Both the position numbers and the translations under genes were made by a program. Shown here piece by piece: positions 1 through 8,910 of a stretch of 64,000 nt of DNA. Source of the DNA: Bosea sp. ANAM02 (lineage in GTDB: Bacteria > Pseudomonadota > Alphaproteobacteria > Rhizobiales > Beijerinckiaceae). Location: contig NZ_AP022848.1 in the NCBI RefSeq assembly GCF_011764485.1, positions 4,368,001-4,432,000 of the forward strand. The letters are read 5' to 3'. Position 1 is the stretch's first letter. Each line of letters starts with the position of its first letter. The notes beneath the pieces were generated by a model. The model was not told the DNA's origin. It saw only the letters and a list, made by a program, of their open reading frames with translations, and ran no database searches.

Positions 1-1361
1 CCGCGGTCGAGGATGCCGGAGAGGAAATGGGCATGGCCGGTCGACTGGTACTGGCCGCCCATCACACCGAACGGCATGATCGGCTTGCCGTCCTTGGCAA
101 GCATGCCCGGGATGATCGTGTGGAACGGGCGCTTGCGCGGCGCGATGGCGTTGGGATGGCCTTCGATCAGGCGGAAGCCCGAGCCGCGGTTCTGCAGCAT
201 GACGCCGGCCTTGGCCGCATAGATGCCGCTGCCGAAGGCGGAGAACAGCGAGTTGATGAAGGAGACCATGTTACCCTTGCCGTCGACGACGCAGAGATAG
301 ATCGTGTCCTTGTGCAGGGGCATGTCGAAGGCTTCGGGCGCCGCCGCCTTCTCCAGGCTGATCTCCCCACGGATGCGCCCAACGAACTGGTCCGACAGGA
401 AGGCATCCGTATCGAAGGGGCTGACAGCGGGATCGGCGACCAGCGCATCGCGCTGGCGATAGGCGGCCTTGCTGGCTTCGGCGAGGAGGTGGATGCGGTC
501 GGCCTCGCTGAGCTTCTCGTCCTTCATGTCGAAGCCTTCGAGGATGCGCGCGATCAGCAGCGCGGCGATGCCCTGGCCGTTCGGCGGGCATTCCCAGAGG
601 CGGTGGCCGCGATAATCGGCGCCGATCGGATCGACATAATCCGGCTTCGAGGCGGCGAAATCCTCGAGGCTGATCAGGCTGCCGGCCGCGTTGAGCACGG
701 AGACCATGTCCTCGGCAAGCTCTCCCTCATAGAACGCCGAGCGACCTTCGCGGGCCACGCGGCGCAGCATGTTGCCGAGAGCGGGATGGACCATCCTGTC
801 GCCGACCGCCGGGGGATTGCCGCCCGGCAGGTAGACGGCGTTGCCAAGGCCGTGCTTCTCGATGCGCCCGCGGGCCTTGGCCCAGTCGAGCGCGACGCGC
901 GGCGTCACCACGAAGCCCTCCTCGGCGGCGCGGATCGCGGCTGCGAAGATCTCGTCGAGGCTCTTGCTGCCATGGTCGGCGACGAGGCGGCACCAGGCGT
1001 CGATGGCGCCGGGCACGGTCACGGCATGGGGCGAATCCGCCGCGATCGACGTCATGCCCTGACCGAGGAACCAGCCGAGATCGGCCTTGGCGGCCGAGCG
1101 GCCCGAGCCGTTGATCGCGACCATCCTGCCATTGGCCGGCGCATAGATCGCAAAGCAGTCGCCGCCGATGCCGGTCATATGCGGATCGACCACCGCCTGG
1201 ACGGCCACCGCCGCGATCGCGGCATCGATGGCGTTGCCGCCGTTGCGCAGGATCTCGACCGCCGCCAGCGTCGAGGCCGGATGCGAGGTCGCCGCCATGC
1301 CGCGATCGCCGACCGCAACCGGCCGGCCCGGCACCATGAAATCGCGAACGCCCCAGCTCAT
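1..1361 (-). CDS. ggt: gamma-glutamyltransferase family protein (3' end cut by window)
   Basis: Gamma-glutamyltransferases cleave or transfer the gamma-glutamyl group of glutathione and related amides after autoprocessing into two subunits. The first 453 codons are visible; the C-terminal end lies beyond the left edge. The N-terminal part shows the family pattern ([17 protein letters not shown] near residues 34-50, GIGGDCF near 64-70). The autoprocessing/nucleophile Thr is probably T353 in TIYLCVVD, which replaces the usual TTHYSVVD. The Thr at the cleavage point is kept, but the second Thr and the His are not, so this may be a divergent clade with another substrate. The start at 1361 is preceded by GGTGGAGAC at good spacing. 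It is divergent from ilvA. The family call is firm; the exact substrate is not. Confidence 0.88.
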   Translation of the reverse strand, partial: MSWGVRDFMVPGRPVAVGDRGMAATSHPASTLAAVEILRNGGNAIDAAIAAVAVQAVVDPHMTGIGGDCFAIYAPANGRMVAINGSGRSAAKADLGWFLGQGMTSIAADSPHAVTVPGAIDAWCRLVADHGSKSLDEIFAAAIRAAEEGFVVTPRVALDWAKARGRIEKHGLGNAVYLPGGNPPAVGDRMVHPALGNMLRRVAREGRSAFYEGELAEDMVSVLNAAGSLISLEDFAASKPDYVDPIGADYRGHRLWECPPNGQGIAALLIARILEGFDMKDEKLSEADRIHLLAEASKAAYRQRDALVADPAVSPFDTDAFLSDQFVGRIRGEISLEKAAAPEAFDMPLHKDTIYLCVVDGKGNMVSFINSLFSAFGSGIYAAKAGVMLQNRGSGFRLIEGHPNAIAPRKRPFHTIIPGMLAKDGKPIMPFGVMGGQYQSTGHAHFLSGILDR

Positions 1362-1499
1362 GCCCGTCTCCACCTCTGCGGCGCCATCGCTGCGCGGCGC
1401 CCTGTTCCCCAACGCTTTGGCGCGCCGGAAGGGGGCTTGGCAATCCCGCCCCGCGCATGGCCGACGCGATCCGCCCCTCGCCGCACGCAACGATCGCGA

Positions 1500-1527
1500 T
1501 TGACATAGCCGCACATCGGACTATCGC
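1500..1527 (+). promoter_or_regulatory. candidate sigma70-type promoter of ilvA
   Basis: TTGACA at 1500-1505 and TATCGC at 1522-1527 are separated by 16 bp, and the pair ends 23 bp before the ilvA start codon. The -35 is a perfect match and the -10 is moderate. This is inferred from sequence only. Confidence 0.4.
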
Positions 1528-1550
1528 CGCGTCCGAAGGACGGGCCTGCC

Positions 1551-3068
1551 ATGCAAGACTACATCCGCAAGATCATCGGGGCGCGCGTCTATGACGTCGC
1601 GATCGAAAGCCCGCTCGATCCGTTGCCGCGTTTGTCAGCCCGGATCGGTGGCAGCGCCCTGCTCAAGCGCGAGGATCTGCAGCCCGTCTTCTCGTTCAAG
1701 CTGCGTGGCGCCTACAACAAGATCGCGGGCCTTTCCGCCATCGAGGCCGAGCGCGGCGTGATCTGCGCCTCGGCCGGCAATCATGCGCAGGGCGTGGCGC
1801 TGGCGGCGAAGAAACTCGGCATCAAGGCGACCATCGTGATGCCGCGCACCACGCCGGACATCAAGGTTCAGGCGGTGCGCAGCCTCGGCGGGCGCGTCGT
1901 GCTGCATGGCGAGAATTTCGAGGAGGCCTATGGCCATGCCCGCAAGCTCGAGGCCGAGAAGGGGCTGACCTTCGTCCACCCCTATGACGACCCGGACGTC
2001 ATCGCCGGTCAGGGCACGGTCGGCATGGAGATCCTGCGCCAGCATTCCGAGCCGATCTTCGTGCCGATCGGCGGCGGCGGGCTTGCAGCCGGCGTCGCAG
2101 TGTACGCCAAGTTCCTGCGGCCGGATATCAAGGTGATCGGCGTCGAGCCCGCGGACGCCGCCTCCATGGCCGGCGCCATCGCGGTGGGCGAGCGGGTGGT
2201 GCTCGATCAGGTCGGGCTTTTCGCCGACGGCGTCGCGGTTCGGCAGGCGGGCGAGGAAACCTTCAGGCTCTGCCGCGAACTGCTCGACGCGGTCGTCACC
2301 GTCTCGACCGACGAGATCTGCGCGGCGGTCAAGGACATCTTCGAGGATACCCGCGCCATCGCCGAACCCTCGGGCGCGGTCAGCCTCGCGGGTCTCAAGG
2401 CCTATGCGGCGCGTGAGCCCCAGCGTACCGGCGCGCTGATCGCGATCAATAGCGGTGCGAACATGAATTTCGACCGCCTGCGCCATATCGCCGAGCGGGC
2501 CGAGATCGGCGAGCATCGCGAGGCACTGCTGGCGGTGACCATCCCCGAAAGGCCCGGCGCCTACCGCGCCTTCATCGAGTTGCTCGGCCGGCGCGCCATC
2601 ACCGAGTTCAACTATCGCTATTCCGATCCGAAGGCCGCGCGCATCTTCGTCGGCGTGCAGCTTTCGGAGGGCGATGCCGAGAAGCGCCAGATCATCGCGA
2701 TGCTGTCCGAGCACGGTTATCCCGTGCTCGACATGAGCGATAACGAGCTCGCCAAGCTACATATCCGCTACATGGTCGGCGGCAAGGCGCCGGGGCTCGG
2801 CGACGAACTGATCTTCCGCTTCCAGTTCCCGGAACGGCCGGGCGCGCTGCTGAAATTCCTCAACAGCCTTTCGGCCGACTGGAACATCTCGCTGTTCCAC
2901 TACCGCAACCACGGTGCCGATTACGGCCGCATCCTCGCCGGCATCCAGATTCCGCCAAACCAGCGTGACCAGCTCACGAAACGACTCGATGCGCTCGGCT
3001 ATCCCTATTGGAGCGAGAGCGACAACCCGGCCTATCTCTCGTTCCTGGCGGAGATGTCGGCGACCTAG
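1551..3068 (+). CDS. ilvA: threonine ammonia-lyase (threonine dehydratase)
   Basis: This PLP enzyme deaminates L-threonine to 2-oxobutyrate and ammonia, the first step of isoleucine synthesis, and can also serve threonine breakdown. The catalytic domain occupies roughly residues 1-320. The PLP-binding lysine is K50 in FSFKLRGAYN, and the phosphate-binding glycine loop is PIGGGGLAAG near residue 175. Residues about 325-505 contain two ACT-like regulatory modules (each opening with a PERPGA motif), as in feedback-regulated biosynthetic IlvA. The length of 505 aa matches that class. It is transcribed away from ggt and followed by a family A repeat. The 2-oxobutyrate could also be oxidised by the branched-chain dehydrogenase encoded further along. 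Confidence 0.95.
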   Translation: MQDYIRKIIGARVYDVAIESPLDPLPRLSARIGGSALLKREDLQPVFSFKLRGAYNKIAGLSAIEAERGVICASAGNHAQGVALAAKKLGIKATIVMPRTTPDIKVQAVRSLGGRVVLHGENFEEAYGHARKLEAEKGLTFVHPYDDPDVIAGQGTVGMEILRQHSEPIFVPIGGGGLAAGVAVYAKFLRPDIKVIGVEPADAASMAGAIAVGERVVLDQVGLFADGVAVRQAGEETFRLCRELLDAVVTVSTDEICAAVKDIFEDTRAIAEPSGAVSLAGLKAYAAREPQRTGALIAINSGANMNFDRLRHIAERAEIGEHREALLAVTIPERPGAYRAFIELLGRRAITEFNYRYSDPKAARIFVGVQLSEGDAEKRQIIAMLSEHGYPVLDMSDNELAKLHIRYMVGGKAPGLGDELIFRFQFPERPGALLKFLNSLSADWNISLFHYRNHGADYGRILAGIQIPPNQRDQLTKRLDALGYPYWSESDNPAYLSFLAEMSAT

Positions 3069-3096
3069 AACAATGCCTGGCGTCCGTTATAGCCGA

Positions 3097-3215
3097 AGCC
3101 CTCATCCTGAGGAGCGAGCCGAAGGCTTGCGTATCGAAGGATGTTCCAGGAATCTCTGGAACCATCCGGAGCATCCTTCGAGACGCCGCTATCGCGGCTC
3201 CTCAGGATGAGGGCT
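3097..3215. repeat. family A palindromic repeat, copy A1
   Basis: The element is bounded by AGCCCTCATCCTGAGGAGC and its near-perfect inverted counterpart GCTCCTCAGGATGAGGGCT, so the whole 119 bp can fold back on itself. It fills most of the space between ilvA and the LysR gene. The same ends and internal blocks (CGAAGGATG, CATCCTTCGAGACG) recur at 11457-11577 and 49967-50088. Confidence 0.85.
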
Positions 3216-3248
3216 GAGTTTTTCCATCCGAGCTGTAAGCTCTGGCGC

Positions 3249-4127
3249 ATGACTCTCGAACAGCTCCGCATCTTCGTCGCCGTCGCCGAACGGGAGCACC
3301 TGACGCAAGGCGCGCGCGTCCTCAATCTCACGCAATCGGCCGTGAGTTCAGCAATCACGACGCTGGAGGCGCGCTACGCCACGAAGCTGTTCGACCGGAT
3401 CGGCCGGCGGATCGTCCTGACCGAAGCCGGCCAACTCTTCCTGATCGAGGCGCGCGCCGTGCTGGCGCGTGCCGCGGCGGCGGAGGCGGTGCTCTCCGAT
3501 CTCTCGGGCCTGGCGCGCGGCTCGCTCACGCTGATGGCAAGCCAGACGGTGGCGAATTACTGGCTGCCGCCGCTGATCCAGCGCTTTCACCGGGAGCACC
3601 CCGGCATCGCCGTCTCGCTCGCGATCGGCAACACCGAAACGGTCAGCGCCGCCATTCATGACGGTGCGGCCGATCTCGGCTTCATCGAAGGCGAGATCGA
3701 CGCGCCCTCGCTCGACATGACCGAGGTCGACGAGGACGAGCTCGTCATCGTCGTGCCGACCGGCCATCCATGGGCCGAAGCTGCCCCCTCCACCCAGGAA
3801 CTCTCGGGAGGCGCCTGGGTTCTGCGCGAAGCGGGCTCGGGGACGCGGGCGATGTTCGAGGCGGCGCTGCCGGGGCTCGGCCTCGGCGCGGATGATCTCA
3901 CCGTGGCGCTGGAACTGCCGTCCAACGAGGCGATCTGCGCCGCCGTTGCATCCGGCGCAGGCGCGACCGCCATTTCGCGCCTCGTCGCCGCCAATGCGAT
4001 CGCGGCCGGACGGCTCGCCACCGTGGCGCTGCCGCTGCCGAGGCGCCGCTTCCTCGCCTTGCGCCATCGGGAACGCTATCTCGCCAAGGCGGCGGCAGCG
4101 TTTCTTGCGCTCTGTCAGGGGGGCTAG
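3249..4127 (+). CDS. LysR-family transcriptional regulator
   Basis: This 292-aa protein has an N-terminal winged helix-turn-helix (about residues 1-60, recognition region QSAVSSAITTLE) and a C-terminal periplasmic-binding-protein-like effector domain (about 90-290). The start chosen is the ATG at 3249, which gives the standard LysR N-terminus MTLEQLRIF; a longer reading would begin inside repeat A1 and is unlikely. No divergent partner gene is present, since ilvA lies upstream on the same strand, so the target and effector cannot be deduced from context. It is convergent with the ornithine cyclodeaminase gene, separated from it by repeat B1. Confidence 0.9.
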   Translation: MTLEQLRIFVAVAEREHLTQGARVLNLTQSAVSSAITTLEARYATKLFDRIGRRIVLTEAGQLFLIEARAVLARAAAAEAVLSDLSGLARGSLTLMASQTVANYWLPPLIQRFHREHPGIAVSLAIGNTETVSAAIHDGAADLGFIEGEIDAPSLDMTEVDEDELVIVVPTGHPWAEAAPSTQELSGGAWVLREAGSGTRAMFEAALPGLGLGADDLTVALELPSNEAICAAVASGAGATAISRLVAANAIAAGRLATVALPLPRRRFLALRHRERYLAKAAAAFLALCQGG

Positions 4128-4144
4128 CGGCGGCCTGCATCCCT

Positions 4145-4275
4145 TGTCATTCCGGGGCTTCGCGCAGCGAAGAACCTGGAATCCACGACCGGGCGAGCCG
4201 CTTTCAACCGAATACCTGATGTCTCACCCAGTCGTGGATTCCGGGTTCGCGCCTTCGGCGCGCCCCGGAATGACA
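4145..4275. repeat. family B palindromic repeat, copy B1
   Basis: The element starts with TGTCATTCCGGGGC and ends with the inverted GCCCCGGAATGACA. Internally it carries AACCTGGAATCCACGACCGG and the opposing CAGTCGTGGATTCCGGGTT. It lies between convergent genes. Related copies are at 31993-32159 and 47937-48068. Confidence 0.85.
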
Positions 4276-4312
4276 GAGGGCGGTGCCAAGCCGTCGCTCA
4301 GACTCTCGAAGC

Positions 4313-5371
4313 TCAGGCCGCAGCGGCAGAACCCGGCGCCCCGCGCATCAGCATGCCGAAGAGATCGCGGGAATCGTCGGGGTCGGCGATCAGGTCGAGA
4401 TCGACATAGGTGCCGGCCTCGCGGATGCGCTCGTAGACATAGCGCAGCGCCGAAAAATCCTCGATCGCGAAGCCGACCGAGTCGAACATCGTGATCTGGC
4501 GGGTGTCGGTGCGGCCCTGAGCCGTGCCGGCAATGACCTTCCAGAGTTCCTCGACCGGATGATCGGCGTCGAGTTGCTGGATGTCGCCTTCGATGCGGGT
4601 CTGCGGCGGGTACTCGACGAAGATCGAGGAGCGCAGCAGCACGTCGCGGTGGATCTCGGTCTTGCCGGGGCAATCACCCCCGACCGCGTTGATATGGATA
4701 CCGGCGCCGACCATGTTGTCGGTCAGGATCGTCGCATACTGCTTGTCCGCCGTGACGGTGGTGACGATCTCGGCGCCCTCGACGGCTTCCATCGCGGTCG
4801 CGCAGCGCGTGATCCTGAAGCCGTGGCGGGCGAGGTTGCGGGCGCATTTCTCGGTCGCGGCCGGATCGACGTCGTAAAGGCGCAGGTTCTCGATGCCGAG
4901 GATCGCGCGGAAGGCGAAGGCCTGGAACTCGGACTGCGCGCCATTGCCGATGATCGCCATGGTCGCGGCGTTCTTCGGCGCGAGGTGCCTAGCGGCAACC
5001 GCCGACATCGCCGCCGTGCGCAGGGCGGTCAGGATGGTCATCTCGGAGAGCAGGACCGGATAGCCGGTCGCGACATCCGAGAGCAGGCCGAAGGCGGTGA
5101 CGGTCTGCAGGCCGGCCTTCATGTTCTTGGGATGGCCGTTGACGTATTTGAAGCCGTAGAGCTTGCCGTCGCTGGTCGGCATCAATTCGATCACGCCTTC
5201 GAGGCTGTGGGAGGCGATGCGCGGCGTCTTGTCGAAGATCTCCCAGCGCCGGAAATCCTCCTCGATATAGGTGGCGATCTCGGACAGCATCCGCTCGATG
5301 CCGATCGCATGGACCAGCTTCATCATGTGGTCGACACTGACGAAAGGCACGACGTTGAGCTGCTGAATCAT
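4313..5371 (-). CDS. ocd: ornithine cyclodeaminase
   Basis: This enzyme converts L-ornithine to L-proline and ammonia in one NAD-dependent step, linking arginine and ornithine breakdown to proline. The 352-aa protein shows the mu-crystallin/OCD fold: a Rossmann nucleotide-binding loop IGNGAQSEFQ at residues 141-150, and NAVGGDCPGKTE containing the likely catalytic Asp, D233. The start at 5371 gives the usual N-terminus; an in-frame extension of 40 residues lacks family similarity. It is divergent from an Lrp/AsnC gene, which is the usual arrangement for Lrp-controlled amino-acid catabolic genes. Confidence 0.93.
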   Translation of the reverse strand: MIQQLNVVPFVSVDHMMKLVHAIGIERMLSEIATYIEEDFRRWEIFDKTPRIASHSLEGVIELMPTSDGKLYGFKYVNGHPKNMKAGLQTVTAFGLLSDVATGYPVLLSEMTILTALRTAAMSAVAARHLAPKNAATMAIIGNGAQSEFQAFAFRAILGIENLRLYDVDPAATEKCARNLARHGFRITRCATAMEAVEGAEIVTTVTADKQYATILTDNMVGAGIHINAVGGDCPGKTEIHRDVLLRSSIFVEYPPQTRIEGDIQQLDADHPVEELWKVIAGTAQGRTDTRQITMFDSVGFAIEDFSALRYVYERIREAGTYVDLDLIADPDDSRDLFGMLMRGAPGSAAAA

Positions 5372-5499
5372 GGGTCCCCGCGCTGTTCTCGTTGAAGGAG
5401 TGATTGTCCCTGTTTTCGGCGGCAGGCGAAAGAAGCCAAAACGACCAGATCGGGACCAAGATTGATCGAAACGGGAAAGCGATTTATCCATTTCGGGCG

Positions 5500-5937
5500 A
5501 TGGACGATCTCGACCGCAAGCTCATCACCCTGCTGCGCCACGACGGGCGCCGCAGCATCTCGGACCTGGCCGCCGATCTCGGCCTGACGCGGGCGACGGT
5601 GCGGGCGCGGCTGGAGAAGCTGGAGCAATCCGGCGAGATCATCGGCTTCACGGTGATCCTGCGTTCGGATGCGATCGACCTGCCCGTGCGCGGCATCACC
5701 ATGATCGAGATCGCCGGCCAGGCGGCGGATACGGTGATCGATGCGCTTTCAGGCTTCACCGAGGTCTCCAGCATCCACACCACCAACGGCAACTGGGACC
5801 TCGTGGTCGAGCTGGGCACCTCCGACCTGATCGCCTTCGACCAGGTACTCCGGCGCATCCGCATGATCCCCGGCGTCACCAACAGCGAGACCAGCCTGCT
5901 CCTGGCGACGCCGCGCAGCGTCAAGGCGCGGCTCTGA
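5500..5937 (+). CDS. Lrp/AsnC-family transcriptional regulator (likely controls ocd)
   Basis: This 145-aa protein has an N-terminal AsnC-type helix-turn-helix (residues about 1-60: MDDLDRKLI, SISDLAADLGLTRATVRARL) and a C-terminal RAM/ACT-like effector and oligomerisation domain. It is divergent from ornithine cyclodeaminase with 128 bp between starts, which suggests that it senses ornithine, arginine or proline and controls that gene. The target is inferred from position. The ATG at 5500 gives a standard N-terminus; a longer in-frame reading would overlap the divergent promoter region. Confidence 0.9.
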   Translation: MDDLDRKLITLLRHDGRRSISDLAADLGLTRATVRARLEKLEQSGEIIGFTVILRSDAIDLPVRGITMIEIAGQAADTVIDALSGFTEVSSIHTTNGNWDLVVELGTSDLIAFDQVLRRIRMIPGVTNSETSLLLATPRSVKARL

Positions 5938-5954
5938 GCGAACTCATCCTCCGC

Positions 5955-6069
5955 CGTCATCCCGGGCGCAGCGAAGCGTAGACCCGGGATCCATTCCGGA
6001 GCCTTGCCGAAAGAGGTTCCGGAATGGATCCCGGATCGGCGCCGTAAACCCGGCTTGCCCGGGTTGACG
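5955..6069. repeat. family C palindromic repeat, copy C1
   Basis: The element starts CGTCATCCCGGGCGCAGCG and contains the inverted pair GGGATCCATTCCGG and CCGGAATGGATCCCG around a short loop. It ends at a degenerate CCCGGGTTGACG. Related copies are at 10356-10452, 47415-47529 and 53527-53624. Confidence 0.8.
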
Positions 6070-6353
6070 CGATGGTTCTGGTGACGAACAGGCCCGGCGC
6101 GTCCTCGCACAAGAAGCGCCGCTGCATGGCCGCCATCCGCAAACGCGGCGCGGCGCCCCGTGACAGGCGGGCATCCGCCCCCTAACGTTGGGCCCCGTCA
6201 GATACAGCGTTGGTGGCGGCCGGCGATGCATGATCGCGCAAGGCCGCCCGTTCGCGTCGGACACCCACAGTTCCCGCTCTGGGCATCGATATCCGGCCGC
6301 TTTCCGGCAGGGTGTCCGCGCCACGGGCCAAGACTAAGGCAGGAGACCAGACC
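6070..6353. other. intergenic region without recognisable gene
   Basis: About 280 bp lie between repeat C1 and the aldehyde dehydrogenase start. No reading frame shows a recognisable family or a convincing ribosome site other than the AGGAGA just before 6354. The region probably holds the aldehyde dehydrogenase promoter, but I could not place it. Confidence 0.5.
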
Positions 6354-7784
6354 ATGGCGCATGAGCTCGAATTCTATATCGACGGCCAATGGGTGAAGCC
6401 GTCCGGCAACCGCACGCTCGGCGTGGTCGACCCGTCGAACGAGGAGGTCTTCGCCACGATCGCGCTCGGCGAGCAGGCCGATGTCGACAAAGCCGTCGCC
6501 GCGGCCCGCGCCGCCTTTCCGGCCTTCGCCGCGACCTCGAAAGCCGAGCGCCTCGCCCTGATGCGCCGCCTCGCCGAGGCCTACAAGAAGCGCTACGACG
6601 CCATCGCCGACATCCTCTCGCGCGAGATGGGTGCGCCGAAGGAGCTGGCGCACCGCGCACAGGCCGCGATGGGCACCGCCCACCTGGCCAAGATGATCGA
6701 GACGCTCGAAAACTTCGAGTTCGAGGAGCTGCGCGGCACCACCCTGATCGCCAAGGAGCCGATCGGCGTCGTCGGCATGATCACGCCGTGGAACTGGCCG
6801 CTCAACCAGATCATGTGCAAGGTCGCGCCCGCGCTCGCCGCCGGCTGCACCATGGTGCTGAAGCCCTCCGAGATCGCCCCGCTCAACGCCATCATCTTCG
6901 CCGAGGCGATGGACGAGGCCGGCGTGCCGAAGGGCGTGTTCAACCTCGTCAACGGCGACGGCCCGACTGTCGGCGAGGCGATCTCGCGCCATCCGGGCGT
7001 CGACATGGTCTCCTTCACCGGCTCGACGCGGGCCGGCATCCTCGTCGCCAAGGCGGCGGCGGATACCGTCAAGCGCGTGCATCAGGAGCTCGGCGGCAAG
7101 TCGGCCAACATCATCCTCGACGATGCCGACCTGAAGAAGTCGGTGAAGCTGGGCGTCGAGAGCGTGATGCGCAACTCGGGCCAGTCCTGCAACGCGCCGA
7201 CCCGGATGTTCGTGCCGGAGAAGCTGCATGATGAGGCCCTCGCCATCGCCAAGCAGGTGGCCGAGCCGCTCAAGGTCGGCGCACCCTCGGCCGATGGCGT
7301 CTTCCTCGGCCCGGTCGTCAGCGAGGCGCAGTATGAAAAGGTGCAGCGCCTGATCGAGGCCGGCATCAAGGAAGGCGCGACACTGGTCACCGGCGGCACG
7401 GGCCGTCCGGAAGGCCTGAACCGCGGCTACTATGTCCGCCCGACCGTGTTCGGCGGCGTCACCGACGAGATGACCATCGCCCGCGAGGAGATCTTCGGCC
7501 CCGTGCTGTCGATCCTGCCCTACAAGAGCGACGACGAGGTGGTCTCGCGCGCCAACGACACGCCCTACGGCCTGGCCTCTTACGTCCAGTCCGGCTCGCA
7601 GGAACGCGCCCGCAAGGTCGCGGCCCAGATGCGCTCGGGCAATGTCTACATCAACTACCCGGCCTGGGACGCGGGCGCACCGTTCGGCGGCTACAAGCAG
7701 TCCGGCAATGGCCGCGAATACGCCGATTTCGGCCTTGAGGAGTTCCTCGAGATCAAGGGCACGGTCGGCTACGCCGCCGCCTGA
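6354..7784 (+). CDS. NAD(P)-dependent aldehyde dehydrogenase
   Basis: This 476-aa enzyme oxidises an aldehyde to the carboxylic acid. The catalytic residues of the ALDH superfamily are present: N147 in TPWNWP, E245 in QELGGKS, and the nucleophile C279 in NSGQSCNAP. The Rossmann motif FTGSTRAG is near 221-228. The start at 6354 has AGGAGA nine bases upstream. A betaine- or gamma-aminobutyraldehyde-type substrate is possible, but the specificity cannot be read from sequence. Within an amino-acid catabolic neighbourhood it may handle an amine-derived aldehyde. It is convergent with an Lrp/AsnC gene. Confidence 0.93.
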   Translation: MAHELEFYIDGQWVKPSGNRTLGVVDPSNEEVFATIALGEQADVDKAVAAARAAFPAFAATSKAERLALMRRLAEAYKKRYDAIADILSREMGAPKELAHRAQAAMGTAHLAKMIETLENFEFEELRGTTLIAKEPIGVVGMITPWNWPLNQIMCKVAPALAAGCTMVLKPSEIAPLNAIIFAEAMDEAGVPKGVFNLVNGDGPTVGEAISRHPGVDMVSFTGSTRAGILVAKAAADTVKRVHQELGGKSANIILDDADLKKSVKLGVESVMRNSGQSCNAPTRMFVPEKLHDEALAIAKQVAEPLKVGAPSADGVFLGPVVSEAQYEKVQRLIEAGIKEGATLVTGGTGRPEGLNRGYYVRPTVFGGVTDEMTIAREEIFGPVLSILPYKSDDEVVSRANDTPYGLASYVQSGSQERARKVAAQMRSGNVYINYPAWDAGAPFGGYKQSGNGREYADFGLEEFLEIKGTVGYAAA

Positions 7785-7800
7785 GGCGTCGTGTCCTGTC

Positions 7801-7829
7801 GTCGTGGTCGGGCTTGTCCCGACCATGAC
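7801..7829. repeat. half-copy of family D repeat / hairpin
   Basis: GTCGTGGTCGGG and CCCGACCATGAC form a hairpin with a CTTGT loop. This matches only one arm of the complete family D elements. It sits between convergent genes and could help end transcription, although no T-run follows. Confidence 0.55.
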
Positions 7830-7847
7830 GGCAGGCTGAGCCGCCGC

Positions 7848-8336
7848 CTAATCCTCCTCCGGCACCGCCGCGATCGGGAGCGCGCTGGAGCGCTTCACCT
7901 GGCCGAGCGCGAAGCTCGACTCGATCGAAGCGACGCCATCGAGGCGGGTGAGCTTGTCCTTGAGGAAGCGCTCATAGGCCGGCAGGTCGCGCACGACGAT
8001 GCGCAGCAGATAGTCGCGCTGGCCGGTCATCAGGTAGCAATCGACCACCTCGGGCCAGCGCGCCACGGCCTGCGAGAAGCGGTCGAGTTCATCCTCGCGC
8101 TGGCGCTCCAGCTTGATCGAAACGAAGACGCTGATCGGCAGGCCAACCTTGGTCTGATCGATGATCGCGGCATAGCCGGTGATCACGCCCGCCTCCTCCA
8201 GGATGCGGATGCGCCGCGCGCAGGGCGAGGCCGACAGACCCACGCGCTCGGCGAGGTCCTGTACCGAAAGGCGCGAGTTGATCTGCAGTTCCGCGATGAT
8301 CTTGCGGTCGAGCGCGTCGAGGCGCAGACGGGGCAT
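7848..8336 (-). CDS. Lrp/AsnC-family transcriptional regulator
   Basis: This 162-aa protein has the classical Lrp architecture: an HTH (residues about 5-60, LDRKIIAELQ and LSASPCARRIRILEEAGVI) followed by a RAM domain ending near residue 150. The SPCARRI recognition helix is close to that of the amino-acid-responsive Lrp group. It lies downstream of the bkd/lpd genes on the same strand and is convergent with the aldehyde dehydrogenase. Either could be a target; context does not decide. Confidence 0.9.
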   Translation of the reverse strand: MPRLRLDALDRKIIAELQINSRLSVQDLAERVGLSASPCARRIRILEEAGVITGYAAIIDQTKVGLPISVFVSIKLERQREDELDRFSQAVARWPEVVDCYLMTGQRDYLLRIVVRDLPAYERFLKDKLTRLDGVASIESSFALGQVKRSSALPIAAVPEED

Positions 8337-8375
8337 TATCTCCTCCGGCGAAGCAGACGTCTTTTACAGGACGCC

Positions 8376-8798
8376 TCAGGCTCCGCCAGTCCTCGCAACG
8401 TCCGGCGCGGCTGCCGTCGCGAGGCGCCCTTCCTCGGCCTTGTGCACATATTGCGATGCGACGAGCCAGCCCTTGAGCGGCTGCAGCGGCGGAATGCAGG
8501 TCAGCAGGATCAAGGGCAGCGTGGTGACCAGATGTACCCAGCTCGGCGGATCGTAGGTCAGCTCAAGCCAGAGCGGGAACGCCGCCGCCGGCACGCAGAC
8601 GAACATCATCACGAAGAAGGCCGGGCCGTCGGCGGGATCGGCAAAGCCGTAATCGAGGCCGCACACCTCGCAACGCGGCTTGATCTTGAGAAAGCCGGAG
8701 AACATCCGGCCCTGGCCGCAGCGAGGGCAGCGTCCGCGCAGGCCGGTCTTGAGCGGGGACAGTACCGGCCAGTCCTGGCCTGCGTCGATATCTGGCAT
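8376..8798 (-). CDS. DUF983 membrane protein
   Basis: This 140-aa protein has two CxxC pairs near its N-terminus (CPRCGQG and CEVCGLDYG, a zinc-ribbon-like pattern), followed by two hydrophobic membrane segments. This is the DUF983 pattern common in alphaproteobacteria. The start at 8798 gives MPDIDAG; an upstream in-frame ATG at 8873 would add 25 residues without family similarity. It follows the lipoamide dehydrogenase gene in the same direction. Its function is unknown. Confidence 0.8.
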   Translation of the reverse strand: MPDIDAGQDWPVLSPLKTGLRGRCPRCGQGRMFSGFLKIKPRCEVCGLDYGFADPADGPAFFVMMFVCVPAAAFPLWLELTYDPPSWVHLVTTLPLILLTCIPPLQPLKGWLVASQYVHKAEEGRLATAAAPDVARTGGA

Positions 8799-8910
8799 GA
8801 TGCGTCTCGTCCGGCGCCGCGACTGTGGATGGCGGCATGCCCGTGACATCGGCCCGGATCCGGCGTGGAACAAGGACGCAGCTTGCCGCTGCGCCGATAA
8901 GCCGCGCCGC

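Noticed and set aside
27-1508. Long plus-strand open frame opposite the gamma-glutamyltransferase gene
   Set aside because: It is Arg/Asp/Ala-rich with no family resemblance; the minus strand carries a clear GGT. Such antisense frames are common in GC-rich genomes.
3097-3215. Reading repeat A1 as a CRISPR or rho-independent terminator
   Set aside because: It is a single long palindrome with dispersed relatives, without regular spacers and without a T-run.
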